Assembly: GCF_904849725.1 (NCBI RefSeq)
Contig: NC_058518.1
Span: 509,131,225 to 509,195,224, forward strand
DNA: 64,000 nt
Direction: 5' to 3'
Origin: Hordeum vulgare subsp. vulgare
Taxonomy: Eukaryota; Streptophyta; Magnoliopsida; Poales; Poaceae
A program made the translations under genes and the position numbers. Of the stretch, positions 21,645 to 33,989 are shown piece after piece. Within the stretch, counting starts at the first letter, position 1. Each line of letters begins with the position of its first letter. The notes under the pieces are model-generated. The model was given only the letters and a program-made list of their open reading frames with translations, did not search any database and was not told the DNA's origin.

Positions 21645-24600
21645 ATGGCGACGCCGGGCGGCGCGCCGAGGGCGGCGCACACGGTGCGCGACCTGGCGGA
21701 GGAGGGGAAGAAGCGGGCCGTGCTGCTCCTCGTCTTCGCCTTCGGGCTCGCCTTCCTCATGTCCCGTGAGCCCCCTCCCCCACCCCCCAAACCCTAGGCT
21801 ACCTACGCCCCCACCGGCGGTCTCGGCCTCACGTCGGGGCGCGCGCCCTTGATTTCGGTTGGTCGGTCGGTCGTCGTCGTCGGTGCCGCGGCTAGGTTTT
21901 ATGCCTGTTGCCCCTGATGCGCGGGCGCTGATTTGGGGAGGCATCATTTCAGGCGCATCCGCGGAGTAGCAGTATCGGTTTGTTCAATTGGTGCTGTGAT
22001 TTGTTGCATTGGGAATCGGTAGGCTCGACTTAGCTTGCTTGCTTCCATTCTAGATGATTGGTGTGAGTTCTCTGGGCCGTCGTCGGAAATTTTACTGCTA
22101 TTTCAAGATGGCTGGAATCTGTAGTGAGTTCTAGATGTTGCATTGGGAATTTGTAGACTGGACTTAGCTCCGAGTAGTCTGTTTGCTTTCCATTCTAGTA
22201 CATGATTGGTGAATTCTTCGGGGCATCGTAATTTTTACTGCTACCTCAGGATGATTCAAGCTTGCGATGAAATTGTATAAGTTAGAGTATATTTGCCGAT
22301 AGTTGTAGCCGGATTATACCATGGAATACACGGTGTAGTCTAAAGACTAGGAACATACGAGCTAGACATGTAGGTTCCATGTTAAATTGAAATATGACTA
22401 GCAATTTAATGAAGTCTTTCTGAAAGTTGCCAAAAACGAAAGGCTGTACATATCAAGGCAGATTTATATTGCAGTCACACAATTTTTTTAACTCTGTTTA
22501 AATATTATTGCTCCCTCATGGCTGTGCTGAATGCCTGATTTTCTCCATTGCAGTGACAAGCTCTTCAGTTTGGATTAACTTCCCATTCGCCATATCTTTG
22601 ATAGTTCTGTTTCGCTACCTATCACTTGACTACGACTTCCGTAGAAAGAGCACAACTGCCACAGACCATGGTACCAGTCGCCCACTTGCCAAAACAAAAA
22701 GTATTGAACTAAGCAAACCCTCCCCTGACAAGAAGAGTGGAAGTACTGGTTGGAGGAGCAAGGTGAATTCGCCTCCAGTTGAAGCAGCATTTGAACAGTT
22801 CACAAGGCATCTTGTCACAGAGTGGGTAACAGATCTTTGGTACTCCCGTATAACACCTGATAAGGATGGACCGGAGGAACTCATCAGCATAGTTAATTCC
22901 GTCCTTGGAGAAATTTCTAAACGAGCAAGAAACATTAACATCATCACTCTGCTAACCAGGTTAGAAAGCTTCTTTTATCTCATGAAATGCACAAACAGTT
23001 GTATCTTTATCTTTTCAGAACGTTGGGTGTCTTACGAAGACTTTATCTACCTTATGCAGGGACCTGGTTGATCTCATATGCAATAATTTGGAGCTTTATC
23101 ATTCCTGTGAAGCTAAGATTGGAAAAGAGAAGTTTGTTAGACTCCCGACGGAGCGTCGTGATGCTGAACTGAAACTCGCCCTTATAGCTCAAAGCAAGTT
23201 GCATCCGGCTTTATTTTCAGCCACTGCTGAATACAAGGTAAGACTTTGTTGATGTTGAAGCTTTAAGTTATTGCTTATAGTAAGCTGCTTAGCCGCAAAA
23301 TATCCAAGATAAGGTTGGCACCTTGATGAACACTTGGGTTTTGAACTGGAATTAGATTATGTTTTATAAGTACCTTGGCTCCTTTCCCCGGCACATCTTC
23401 TCGCTTTTCTGTGCATCATAAGTTTCATGCATTACTTATGGAGGATAATTTGGTGCTGCTATTGCCAGCCTGCTAGGTCAACACATATTTAAACATGCAT
23501 ATCTGAATGTTAAATACTTCCTGCATAAACTCTTTGTGAGATATGGCATTCACATATTTTTTGTTCCTGGTGTATTTAAAACTTTGACAACACACACTAC
23601 CTCATAGTTCATGCGCTCATTTAGCAGTTGCATATGATTATTGGTGAGTTGAGCATCTTGGCAACATGTCTCTGTATCTGTGCAAGGATCAAAGTTTATC
23701 TGATTATCTGATGCATACTATATGTTTATTTTTATTTCCAGGTCTTGCAAAGTCTTGCTGATGGTTTGCTCTCAATCACAGTCAAGCCTGAGAATCTACA
23801 ATGCTCGTTCTTCCATTCTACTGCACGAGAACTTCTTGCATGCACAGTTTTGAGGCCTGTCATAAACTTGGCAAATCCAAGGTAGTAACATACCGTATAT
23901 GGTCTACTGCACATGGTATTTTGTAGTGCCATCATATTGAGATGTAAAATTTGCAGGTTTATTAATGAAAGGATTGAATCTTTGGTTCTTTCTCGCGCCA
24001 ACAAGGCAGATAAAGGAGTTGAAGGATCCTTGGAGGATGCTACATTGGTGAAGCAAAGGGAGCCTCCTATGCCATCTGTGGATGAACTTTCTGCACTAGC
24101 AGACCACTCAAGTCCTGGGGTTGAACTTGTTAGATTCAGTCAGGGCCAGTCCAAAACTGCTTCAGATACGCAACTAAGCAAAACTAAAAGTACATCTAGT
24201 ATCAAACCAAAACCCCTTAATTCTCGTATGATCAATGATTCACATCCACTTGAGTCAGGCAGTTTACCGTCCAATTCTCACATCTATCCGGATACTGGTA
24301 TTTCTCCCCAAGCTTGTAGCAAGATAACTGCAGAGAGTTATGAAGGAGAGTCAGCACAAATATTGGATGTCAGCTCCCACCGAAAAATTCGAGTCGTGGC
24401 ACCTGAGCACCTTGAGAATATGTGGACCAAAGGGAAGAATTACAAATCAGAAAATGCAAATCATGTTGCTAAAGCACCTGTTAGATCTTCTTTGGTCACC
24501 CATTCTTCAGTGCAGGAGTCAGTTCCCTTCAGCACTTCAATTCGTCATCCTCCTCCTGTTCCACAAAGGCAAACAGCCTTGTCTAATTCTGAGAATCATC

Positions 24601-27600
24601 ATTTGATAAAACACTCAGCTACTCCAGCATATTCAAATGGCACTAACCACCTGCCAAAAAGTTTAGCTGGAGAAATGGCAGGTCATGCCAGCCAAGAAGA
24701 TTCTGCATTGGACAGTGAGAGTTCATATTGCACCGAGGAGGACGAAAATAACAATGTAACTGGCTTGGACTCTCCTGTAACCAGAGTTTGGGACAGTAAA
24801 AGTAAAGGAAATGGGACATCATCTCATATACATCATCCACTTGAAATGTCTGGTTTCCATAAATCAAGGACAAATAGAAGTCATGTGAGCAAGTTGAAAA
24901 TGGTGAGGAATTCGTCAGGAAGGAAAAGGTCAAGGTCAAATGTTCAAAAGGTTCCATTGTGGCAAGAGGCAGATAGATCTTTTTTGGCGGGTGGTGATTT
25001 TGGCATACTAAATACATCAGCGAATGATTCAAGGACGGATGGACTATATGATGATACTGAGGTGGAAAGTATGACTAGGATGCTTAGTGGTGCAAATGCC
25101 TCATCATTGTCGTTGGCATCAAGTGACTCTTCCTATTCATCTAGCACCAATGTGTTGGAAGACTCGTATTTGAAGTTAAGATGTGAGGTAACAAACTTTC
25201 TGTTGAATATTCTTTGATGCTTGTGACTACTGGTCGTGCATATCCTTATTAGATTTCCTTATTCAGGTGGTAGGAGCCAGCATCGTAAAAAGTGGTTCTG
25301 GCATGTTTGCTGTGTATTCTGTTTCCGTAACTGATGCCAACGGTAATAGTTGGTCCATCAAGAGGAGGTGATTATGCTATATTTTGTCACTTGATTATGT
25401 CAGCTACAAGCCCACAACAAATATGATGCCAATACCTTGAAACAAAGACCAAAAAGACGCTGCCTAGCCTATGATGATTATTCAAGTACGTTAATTGCAT
25501 TCTAAATCCCCCTCTGGTTTGCTATGTACTTTAATCAGGTTTCGTCATTTTGAAGAGCTGCATCGGCGTCTGAAAGAATATCCTCAGTACAGTCTTCACT
25601 TGCCTCCGAAGCATTTCCTCTCATCAGGGTTAGAGGTTTCTGTTGTTCGAGAGAGATGCAATTTGCTTGACATATATTTGAAGGTGCATTTCTTGTGCTA
25701 TCTGAAGATATGCCTAAGTTATTTTTCACTTGCTCCATAAGTTTGGGTATTGGCATTGAGATGTCTAATTAGAAATAACTTCTTGGAATGTACTTAGTTC
25801 AAGACATGGTTCAGTATCAGCTTGACTAGAGGCTAAAATGATGCAAATAATCTCTGCAAGCATGAATGCTCATTACGTGTGACCTATGTTACTTTACTGG
25901 CTTATAACATCAGTCAACTTTTTTTTTTTCAGTTCTATGATTGCTATGTGGTCTGTAAGCCTTAAAATAGACATTTTATCTTTTGTCATGTTTGCTTTCC
26001 ATAGTCTGCTCTGTTATCTGCTCATGATAAATTCTGAATATATAATAACTCTGCCTGTTAATTCTACAGAATCTTCTTCAGATTCCCACTGTTTCAAGCT
26101 GTATTGAAGTCTGGGATTTTCTAAGTGTTGATTCACAGGTTAGTTTATTCTAAATCATATCATGATTCATGCCCGACATTTTCCAAACTTTATGTATATA
26201 ACTGTGTGATTTTTTCTCATTGCAGACATACATTTTCACAGATTCTCTATCAGTTATCCAGGCACTCTCAGGTGAGCAATCTCCTTTTTGTTGAGTAGCC
26301 GGTTGCTCTTTCTAATTCTTTATGCACAATTTTAAGCCACATCCTGATGTCATGCAGTCAATTTAGATGTAAGATCGAATGAGAGGGGTGCAAAACCGTT
26401 GAATTCTGCCAAAGTTTTGAATGGAAATTTTGCCTCTCCGAGACAATCTTTAAGTGAATGCCAAAATGATAATGATCAGAAGGATAAGGACTTCACTGCT
26501 GTTCATGATGGTTTGAGATTGAGGAAAGGAAATAAGGAACAGAATTCAGGAACTAGTGTTAGCAACACAAGTGCCAATATTTATGAAGACCACTCAGGAA
26601 GTGATCCTGAACAGAACGATCACTCGTTTTTGATAAATTCAGGAAATGATAAGAAAAAGCCGTCAGCTCAAACTGATTATACACCTCAATTTTTTGAATC
26701 TGATGGATACTCAGTGACTCCTAATGAAGTAAGTTCTGATTGTTGCTGCACATCCTTACCATCAGTTCTGTATGTCTTCTCGAGCTATATTTCTTTTGTC
26801 TTGCTTTATTCGCACTGTATGTGATAGCTGCCTGACCGACAACTTCATACCTACTTTAATGCAGTGGATGGCCCCAAATCTTAGTGCCCCCATATTTCAT
26901 CTTGTCGATGTGGTTTTTCAGCTCCAAGATGGAGGCTGGATCAGGTGAGTTGATTCTACACCCATGATTATGGATTCTAATATTTAGGAGCTGTAATATT
27001 GACCTTTGGATTTGCACTTTTTTTTATTGAACCCGTTTGACCTTGACCTTTTGTTTTTGTAGGCGTCAAGCATTTTGGGTAGCGAAGCAAATACTGCAAT
27101 TGGGAATGGGAGACACATTTGATGACTGGCTTGTTGAGAAAATCCAGTTACTTAGGAAGGGGAGGATAATTGCTTTTGCAGTTAAGCGTGTTGAACAAGT
27201 AAGTCTCATATGACATCTTTAGCGAAGCAGGTGCCAAGTGCGAACAACCAATAATTTGCAAAGGGATCTGTTTAATGCAATTAGCCAGTTAGACCTATTC
27301 TCCTGTCAAGTCGTAAGTCATGACCGCTTCCCTAATTTAGGCTATTTTCTCAATGTACAGATACTCTGGCCAGATGGAATTTTCATGACAAAGCATCCCA
27401 ACAGAAAACCAGCTGCTCCTTCTCCTAGTTCCCAGAATGATAGCAAGACAAACTATCTGATTGAAGAACAACGATTAGAAGATGCTCATCGTGCAGACTT
27501 TGTTCGTGAACTGATAATAGGTGAACTTTGTACTTCCTTTCCCGTTGGTTTGCTGATGCATTTCTAGAGGCGTAATGATCCTCTGCTATCAGACTCGTCG

Positions 27601-28309
27601 CCTCTGATTTCTATCTAGTTTTTCAGCTCTTCTATTTGCTTTCAGTTTTTTTACTGTTTGATGTGCACAGATAAAGCACCATCAGCGCTAGTGAGTCTGG
27701 TTGGTCGAAAGGAGTACGAAAGATGTGCACAGGATATGTACTTCTTTCTTCAGGTAAAACATTATTGGTGGATTCAGTTCATATTGAATGAAAATCTGCC
27801 ATTTCATCAAAAGTTTGCACATTGGCATTTGTATTAGCTAGCATGAAAGCTCCTAGTTGTCTCCAAGGGAACCCTCTTGAAACATCACCATTACTCCCCC
27901 CCTTCCTAAATATAAGTCTTTTTAGAGGTTCCACTATGGACTACATACGAATGTATATAGACACACTTAAGATTATAGATTCACTCATCTTCGCCTCATT
28001 TCCGCATTCAGCGTGCACATAGTTCCAGTATTTTGAATTTACCTGTTTAATATTAGTTTGTTCGGAAGACCATACTAGTCATATGCTTACGCTGTAAACT
28101 TTACTCTAGGATAAACGTAACATTAGAATTAACAACTGTGTGATTCTCCACTGATATCTAACGATTTGTTTTCCGTGCAGTCCCCGGTTTGTTTAAAGCA
28201 GCTAGCGTTCGAACTCGTGGAGCTCCTCGTCCTAGCCGCGTTCCCAGAGCTGGACGGTACAGTGAGGAAGTGGCACGAAGACAAGCATGAGTTCTCCGCC
28301 CTGGACTGA
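21645..28309 (+). CDS. Sorting nexin with PXA, PX and Nexin-C domains (15 exons, apparently intact)
   Basis: Exons: 21645-21765, 22554-22959, 23060-23237, 23742-23881, 23957-25187, 25267-25367, 25539-25683, 26070-26138, 26226-26271, 26358-26728, 26865-26944, 27063-27198, 27361-27520, 27671-27753, 28181-28309. They sum to 3,396 nt (1,131 residues), all with GT/AG borders and consistent phase. Two N-terminal membrane helices (about 25-62) precede a PXA domain (about 95-270). A long polar, probably disordered linker follows, then a PX domain (about 690-810; basic KRRFRHFEELHRRLKE) and a C-terminal Nexin-C domain (about 940-1110). PX domains bind phosphoinositides, and SNX13/14/19-type proteins act in endosome or ER-contact lipid traffic. 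No RGS domain is seen. ATG 21645 starts directly after a GC-rich leader. Confidence 0.9.
27894..27990. mobile_element. Truncated Stowaway-type MITE in intron 14 of the sorting nexin
   Basis: The sequence begins CTCCCCCCTTCCTAAATATA, preceded by TA, and continues AAGTCTTTTTAGAGGTTCCA, the left arm of a common Triticeae Stowaway. The matching right arm is absent, so one side was lost. It sits within an intron and leaves the coding sequence untouched. Confidence 0.65.
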
Positions 28310-28926
28310 TCCTTTCGGACGGTGTTATTTTTCGTGTCGATCCGTTTCGCTGTAAATAAGAGTGCCACTGGTTCTTGGCATGCCGGTTTAGATGGTGGCG
28401 GCGCTGGGCAGTGTGAATACGAGTAGTTAGCAACTAGTAGCATGGATAGGATGGTCATGCCATACAGTACGCCGGTTTTGTGCTTGACACTTTTTTTTCG
28501 CCACTAGGGTTTCCATATACATAATGCTGGTTGCAAAGAGAGCGAGGGAGATATTGGTACAGCCTTTTTTTTTGGTTCCGTTTTCGTTGTGGCGCAGGAT
28601 AGCTGCGGGCACACTGCTAGCGTTTGTAAATTCGCCTTTTGGTCACACCCAACTTATACACAACCCCGCATGATGATGAATGAATGAATGGATGGACGAG
28701 TTGATCGGTTCCTGGTTGTTAGCAGCAAGCAACAATGCTGATATTATGCGTGTTTAAAAGCTTGATGTTTGTTGAAGCGTCGTTGCTGAATATTCTAGGA
28801 AATCTCATTCAGAAGGAATGAAAACAGACGCCAATGCCGATCGTCAGCTGACCTGAAGCCGAATCATACCTGTACCTTCCTTTTTTCTTTTAACAAAGAT
28901 TGTACCTGTACCTTTTTCTTTTCTTT
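28310..28926. other. 3' flank of the sorting-nexin gene
   Basis: This probably holds the 3' untranslated region. T-rich runs occur near 28491 and 28564, and no gene or TE terminus was found. Toward its end two near-copies of a TTTTAACAAAGAT(T/C)GTACCT unit appear, the target of the following LINE. Confidence 0.5.
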
Positions 28927-29257
28927 TAACAAAGATCGTACCTAACTCTGTCTATGTTGTCTCAGCATAGCCGGTCCCAAGCCCGGGTAAAGGAGGAGGG
29001 TTGTGATAGGCGTGGCGAGCCAACGTGAAAAACCCAGCCACTCTTATGGAGATAAACCCAAAGGAAACTCGTTGGGGGCGTAACCCTCTTAACGACGCGC
29101 CACATCGAAACCCGGTGCCACATCGAAACCCGGGTGTGATGTCAAATGGGCAAGGGCCGGGCCGTCACCCCCTTGGTGGCGCGCCGTATCTTGATCTGGA
29201 TACGGTGATAAATGAGCAAGGGTCGGGTCGCCGCATCCTTAGTGACGCCCCGGTGTA

Positions 29258-30197
29258 GTGAAAAATGAGCAAGGGTCTTTGCATTTGACTCGACGAGTGC
29301 GGAGGGTAAGGAAGTTAGCCGAGCCTAGGAGGATACGCTTAGGTAGCTGGAACGTAGGGTCCCTGACGGGTAAGTTACGAGAGCTAGTTGATACGGCGGT
29401 GAGGAGGCGTGCTGATGTCCTATGTGTCCGAGAGACCAAATGGAAGGGACAAAAGGCGAAGGAGGTGGAGGATACATGCTTCAAGTTGTGGTACACGGGA
29501 CAACTTCAAACAAGAATGGAGTAGGCATCTTGGTCAACAAGAGCCTTAGGGATGGAGTTGTGGACGTTAAGAGGCAAGGGGACCGGATGATCCTTGTCAA
29601 GCTGGTAGTTGGGGACTTAGTCCTCAATGTTATCAGCGCGTATGCCCCGCAAGTAGGCCACAATGAGAGCACCAAGAGGGAGTTCTGGGAAGGCCTGGAG
29701 GACTTGGTTAGGAGGGTACCTATTGGTGAGAAGCTCTTCATAGGAGGAGACCTCAATGTCCATGTGGGTACATCTAACACAGGTTTTGAAAGGTGCATGG
29801 GGGCTTTGGCTATGGCATCAGGAACCAAGAAGGAGAAGATGTCCTGAGCTTCGCTCTAGCCTATGACATGGTTGTAGCTAACACCCTCTTTAGGAAGAGA
29901 GAATCCCATCTAGTGACGTTCAGTAGTGGTCCACACTCTACCCAGATTGATTTTGTCCTCTTTAGAAGAAAAGACAGACACGCTTGCATTGATTGTAAAG
30001 CGATACGTGAAGAGAGTGTTGTCCCTCAACATAAGCTTGTGGTTGCTGACTTCCGTTTTAGGATTCGTGTTCAACGGGATAAGCGCGTCAAAGTAGCTAG
30101 AACGAAGTGGTGGAAGCTCAAGGGGAGGCATCCCAGGCTTTCAGGGAGAGGGTCATTAAGGAGGGCCCTTGGGAGGAAGGAGGCGATGCAAACTTGA
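29258..30197 (+). pseudogene. RTE LINE endonuclease region, frameshifted
   Basis: Pieces of an APE-type endonuclease appear in successive frames: RIRLGSWNVGSLTGKLREL, VLCVRETKWKG, then GVGILVNKSLRDGVV, SAYAPQVG, FIGGDLNVHVG, and TQIDFVLFRR after 29793. The order matches a complete domain, but shifts near 29500 and 29830 break it. The enzyme would nick the target DNA that primes reverse transcription. Confidence 0.8.
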
Positions 30198-32148
30198 TGT
30201 GGACGAGTATGGCGACCTTCTTGCGGAAGGTCACTGTAGAGGAGTTTAGGGTGACCAAGGGAAGTAGAAGGGAAGCTAAGGACACCTGGTGGTGGAACGA
30301 TGAGGTCCAGAAGATTATTAGGGAGAAGAAGGACTGTTTCAGATGCCTATATCTGGACAGGAGTGCAGCTAACATGGAGAAGTATAAGGTGGTGAAGAAG
30401 GCTGCAAAGCGGGCAGTGAGTGAAGCGAGAGGTCGGGCGTATGAGGACCTCTACCAACGTTTAAACACTAAGGAAGGTGAAAGGGACATCTATAAGATGG
30501 CCAAGATTAGGGAGAGGAAGACGAGGGATGTCGGCGAAGTTAAATGCATCAAGGACGGAGATGATCAGCTTCTTGTGAAGGATGAGGCGATCAAGCGTAG
30601 ATGGCGGGAGTACTTTGACAACCTTTACAATGGAGAGGTTGACAGCTCTACCATTGAACTAGACGACTCCTTTGATGATACCAGCATGTGCTTTTGTGCG
30701 ACGTATCCAGGAGCGTGAGGTTAAGGAGGCGTTAAAAAGGATGAAAGTAGGCAAGGCGATGGGTCCTGATGGTATCCCCATCGAGGTGTGGAGAGGCCTT
30801 GGAGACATAGCGATAGTATGGCTAACTAAGCTTTTCAACCTCATTTTTCGGTCAAACAAGATGCCCGAAGAATGGAGGCGGAGTATTTTAGTATCAATCT
30901 TTAAGAACAAGGGGGATGTTCAAAGTTGTACTAATTACCGCGGAATCAAGCTGATGAGCCATACTATGAAGCTACGGGAGAGAGTCATTGAACACCACTT
31001 AAGAAGGTTGACAAGCGTGACCAAAAACCAATTTGGTTTCATGCCTGGGAGGTCTACCATGGAAGCCATCTTCTTGGTACGACAGCTGATGGAGAGATAC
31101 AGGGAGCAAAAGAAGGACCTTCATATGGTGTTCATTGATTTGGAGAAGGCCTATGATAAGATACCTCGGAATGTCATGTGGTGGGCCTTGGAGAAACACA
31201 AAGTCCCAATAAAGTACATTACCCTCATCAAGGATATGTATGATAATGTTGTGACAAGTGTTCGAACAAGTGATGGCGACACCGATGACTTTTCGATTAG
31301 AATAGGGCTACATCAAGGGTCAGCTTTGAGCCCTTATCTTTTTTGATTTGGTGATGGATGAGGTCACAAGGGATATACAAGGAGATATCCCATGGTGTAT
31401 GCTCTTTGCGTATGATGCGGTGCTAGTCGATGATAGCCGAACAGGGGTTAATAGAAAGTTAGAGTTATGGAGGCGGACTCTAGAATCGAAAGGTTTTAGG
31501 CTTAGTAGAACTAAAACAGAATACATGAGGTGCAGTTTTAGTGCTACTAGGCACGAGGATGGAGAGGTTAGCCTTGATGGGCAGGTGGTACCGGAGAGAG
31601 ACACGTTTCGATATTTGGGGTCCATGTTGCAGAAGGATGGCGATATCGATGAAGACGCGGGCCACCGAATCAAGGCTGGGTGGATGAAGTGGCGCCAAGC
31701 TTCTGGCGCACTTTGTGACAAGAGAGTGCCACAAAAGCTAAAAGGCAGGTTTTATAGGACAGCTATCCGACCTGCGATGTTGTATGGCACAGAGTGTTGG
31801 ACAACCGAGAGATGACATATCCAACAGTTAGGTGTAGCAGAGATGCGCATGTTGAAATGGATATGTGGCCACACAAGAAAGGATCGGGTACGGAATGACG
31901 ATATACGAGAGAGACTTGGGGTAGCACCGATTAAAGAGAAGCTGGTCCAGCATCGTCTCATATGGTTTGGACATATTCAACGGAGGCCACCGGAAGCGAC
32001 GGTACATAGCGGACGGATAAAGCGTGCTGAGAATGTTAAGAGGGGCCGTGGTAGATCAAACTTGACATGGGAGGAGTCCGTTAAGAGAGACCTGAAGGTT
32101 TGGAATATCGACAAAGACTTAGCCATGGACAGGGTGCGTGGAAGTTAG
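30107..32148 (+). pseudogene. RTE LINE reverse transcriptase region, frameshifted
   Basis: The RT blocks are in order: [82 protein letters not shown]. The catalytic box reads FAYDAVLVDD where active relatives have FADD. A stop splits the region at about 31345, with TGA after a T-run, and another occurs at 31813-31815. The C-terminal part (LKWICGHTRKDRVRNDDIRE) ends near 32148. The active-site change and frame breaks make this copy inactive. Confidence 0.85.
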
Positions 32149-32277
32149 CTATCCACGTTGCAAAGCCATGACTTGGCTTCGAGATCTTATGGGTTTCAAC
32201 TCTAGCCTACCCCAACTTGTTTGGGACTGAAAGGCTTGGTTGTTGTTGTTGTTGTTGTTGTAACAAAGATCGTACCT

Positions 32278-32752
32278 GTACCTGTACCTGTATGTGTTTG
32301 GTATAAACAAAGATCGTATCTATACATGTATGTATTTGGTATAATGAGATTAGAGTAACTGAATTGTACTTGAAAAATCTTGGTGCTTGCATTAATTTTT
32401 TCTTAAAAATTTTGACGATGCATATTCAATGGAAAGGGACGTTTCATCGACGAAGAGGCGTTGAGGTGACTTTATAAATATCATGATAATATGTCGGTTC
32501 AGTATTTTAAATGTGTTCATAAGGACAGAGTATGCGTATATGTGTTCATATAGATAGGTGTATATGTGCGTTTATATGATCGTTTAGGAGTCTACCGGGT
32601 TAAAAAAAAGAGAGACCAATCTTCTTCCTGGGTGGTGCATCTAATCTGTACTGCTTCACCGTCGGCTGCTGGGAAGAGGCGGAGCCAGACGCATCTATGG
32701 CTACTGCTTCACCGGAGAGCGTGAGCGTGCAGGGAAGCAATCGCCGGCCGCC
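32278..32752. other. Intergenic stretch, no gene
   Basis: More degenerate copies of the ACAAAGATCGTACCTGTACC unit occur at 32262-32340, then AT-rich sequence. It leads into the leader of the 172-codon ORF. No convincing TATA box was found. Confidence 0.45.
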
Positions 32753-33271
32753 ATGGCGAAGACGTCGACGACGAAGAAGGCGCCGGTGGCGACTAACGAC
32801 GGTGCCGGCGGCAAGGAGACCACCGCGGACGTGCTGGCCGTGATCTCCAGGCTCATCGGCCGCCCCTTCCTCGACGAAACCGCATCCAAGAGGCTGGTGA
32901 AGCTCGGCAAGATGCTGGCCACGGAGGCCGTTCTCCTCCACGACGCCGACCGTCGGCTGCTGGGCGGCCTGGCCGCGGAGCTCCGGGAGGCCGAGGCGGC
33001 GCTGGACGACGTCGAGGACCGGCACCTCCGGCTGCAGGGGCTCATCGTGGCCCACCAGGGCGAGAGGCGGAGCCTGGTGAGGAAGCTGCTGCTGGAGCTC
33101 AAGTGCTCCCGCATGAAGAGCAAGCTGGAGCGGCGCCGGAGCAAGGCGGAGGGCATCGTCAACAAGGCGCACCGGCAGGTGAAGACCATGACCGACGCCC
33201 ACCGTCGGAGAAGATCGCTCGTTACGGTTTCCTCCGCCAGTTCAAGGCGCCAGAATAGTTTCTTGGGTTAA
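32753..33271 (+). CDS. Unknown 172-residue basic helical protein (single exon)
   Basis: The start is ATG 32753, in the context GCCGCCATGGCG that suits plant initiation, and the stop is TAA 33269-33271. The protein has a Lys/Thr/Ala-rich N-terminus. A long predicted helical region (about residues 25-155) is rich in Leu, Arg, Glu and Lys, with heptad-like spacing (LGGLAAELREAEAALDD, SLVRKLLLELKCSRMKSKLE). The tail is basic and serine-rich. I do not recognise the family. GC-rich third positions resemble grass genes and the frame is uninterrupted. It may be a small coiled-coil protein or a lineage-specific gene. Confidence 0.6.
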   Translation: MAKTSTTKKAPVATNDGAGGKETTADVLAVISRLIGRPFLDETASKRLVKLGKMLATEAVLLHDADRRLLGGLAAELREAEAALDDVEDRHLRLQGLIVAHQGERRSLVRKLLLELKCSRMKSKLERRRSKAEGIVNKAHRQVKTMTDAHRRRRSLVTVSSASSRRQNSFLG

Positions 33272-33345
33272 TGCACAGATCGATCAGCCATGTTCTGATT
33301 CATGTGAAATCTCGACAGCAGTATTGGATCATCTTTTAGAGATCA

Positions 33346-33376
33346 CTAGCACAAGGACCCGTGCGTTGTAACGGGA
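33346..33376 (-). mobile_element. Helitron-like 3' terminus (fragment)
   Basis: On the plus strand CTAGCACAAGGACCCGTGCG is followed by TTGTAACGGG. In reverse this is a short hairpin (CCCGTTACAACGCACGGG) a few bases before CTAG, the 3' signature of grass Helitrons. It resembles the end of the full Helitron at 34652. A second weaker copy of the hairpin lies near 33446. I found no matching 5' end, so this is probably a truncated copy. Confidence 0.45.
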
Positions 33377-33989
33377 TCATAAAATTATATGCATTCAAAT
33401 TAATTCCTCATGAACATAATATCCTAATGAGTATATAAATAGAACCCGTGTGTTGCAACGGAAGAGAACCATACTCCTTGCACTAATTCTAAAGAAATTG
33501 GATTATTTGTAATAAGTTGTTGAAAAAACAAACCAATGCATGTCACTGACGCGATGCAATATTAATTCATTCACACGGAGGTCCTAACCAGAGCAGAACT
33601 GTCTCGTGCACATTTCAGGCTAATGCGTAGCTCCGTTGGTGTCCACTATCCAGCAGCTTCTGGTCCAACACCCCCTGCCCACCGCCCACTACGTGCCCCT
33701 TATCCACAACACATCGCCATTATTCCTCTTCTCCATCCACTCGATGCTCTCTCCCTTCTTCTCAATCCACCTCATGTTCCAGAACCGGCCACCAGAGGTC
33801 CACAACCTCCACCAGGCCCCAGGTCCGGCCGATCCCGCGCCGCTTCCTCCACTCGCGGGTCGCTTTGACTGCGAGGGTAAGCGCCTCGTCCAGCCGCAAC
33901 CCACCTCCCTCGGCCCGGCCTACAACGGTGACGGAGATCCTGTCACGTGGTGGTGGAGCCTCTCTCTCTCTGGTGGATGACGACTGTGT
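33377..33989. other. Region upstream of the glutaredoxin, no gene recognised
   Basis: AT-rich at first, then GC-rich from about 33640. An open frame at 33636-33980 has no family resemblance and ends just before the glutaredoxin frame. It may be leader sequence or an unrelated transposed fragment. Confidence 0.4.

Larger units (their letters stand above)
28944..32260 (+). mobile_element. RTE-type LINE, near full length, with 17-bp target duplication
   Basis: The 3,317-bp element is flanked by TAACAAAGATCGTACCT at 28927-28943 and 32261-32277. It encodes an APE-like endonuclease followed by a reverse transcriptase and ends with a (TTG)n tail, typical of plant RTE elements. Several frameshifts and stops are present. 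The identical 17-bp duplications show that both ends are preserved and the insertion is not very old. Confidence 0.9.

Noticed and set aside
33636..33980. 114-codon ORF upstream of the glutaredoxin
   Set aside because: No recognised motif, ends just before the glutaredoxin frame, and could be leader sequence. Noted only within a non-gene region.
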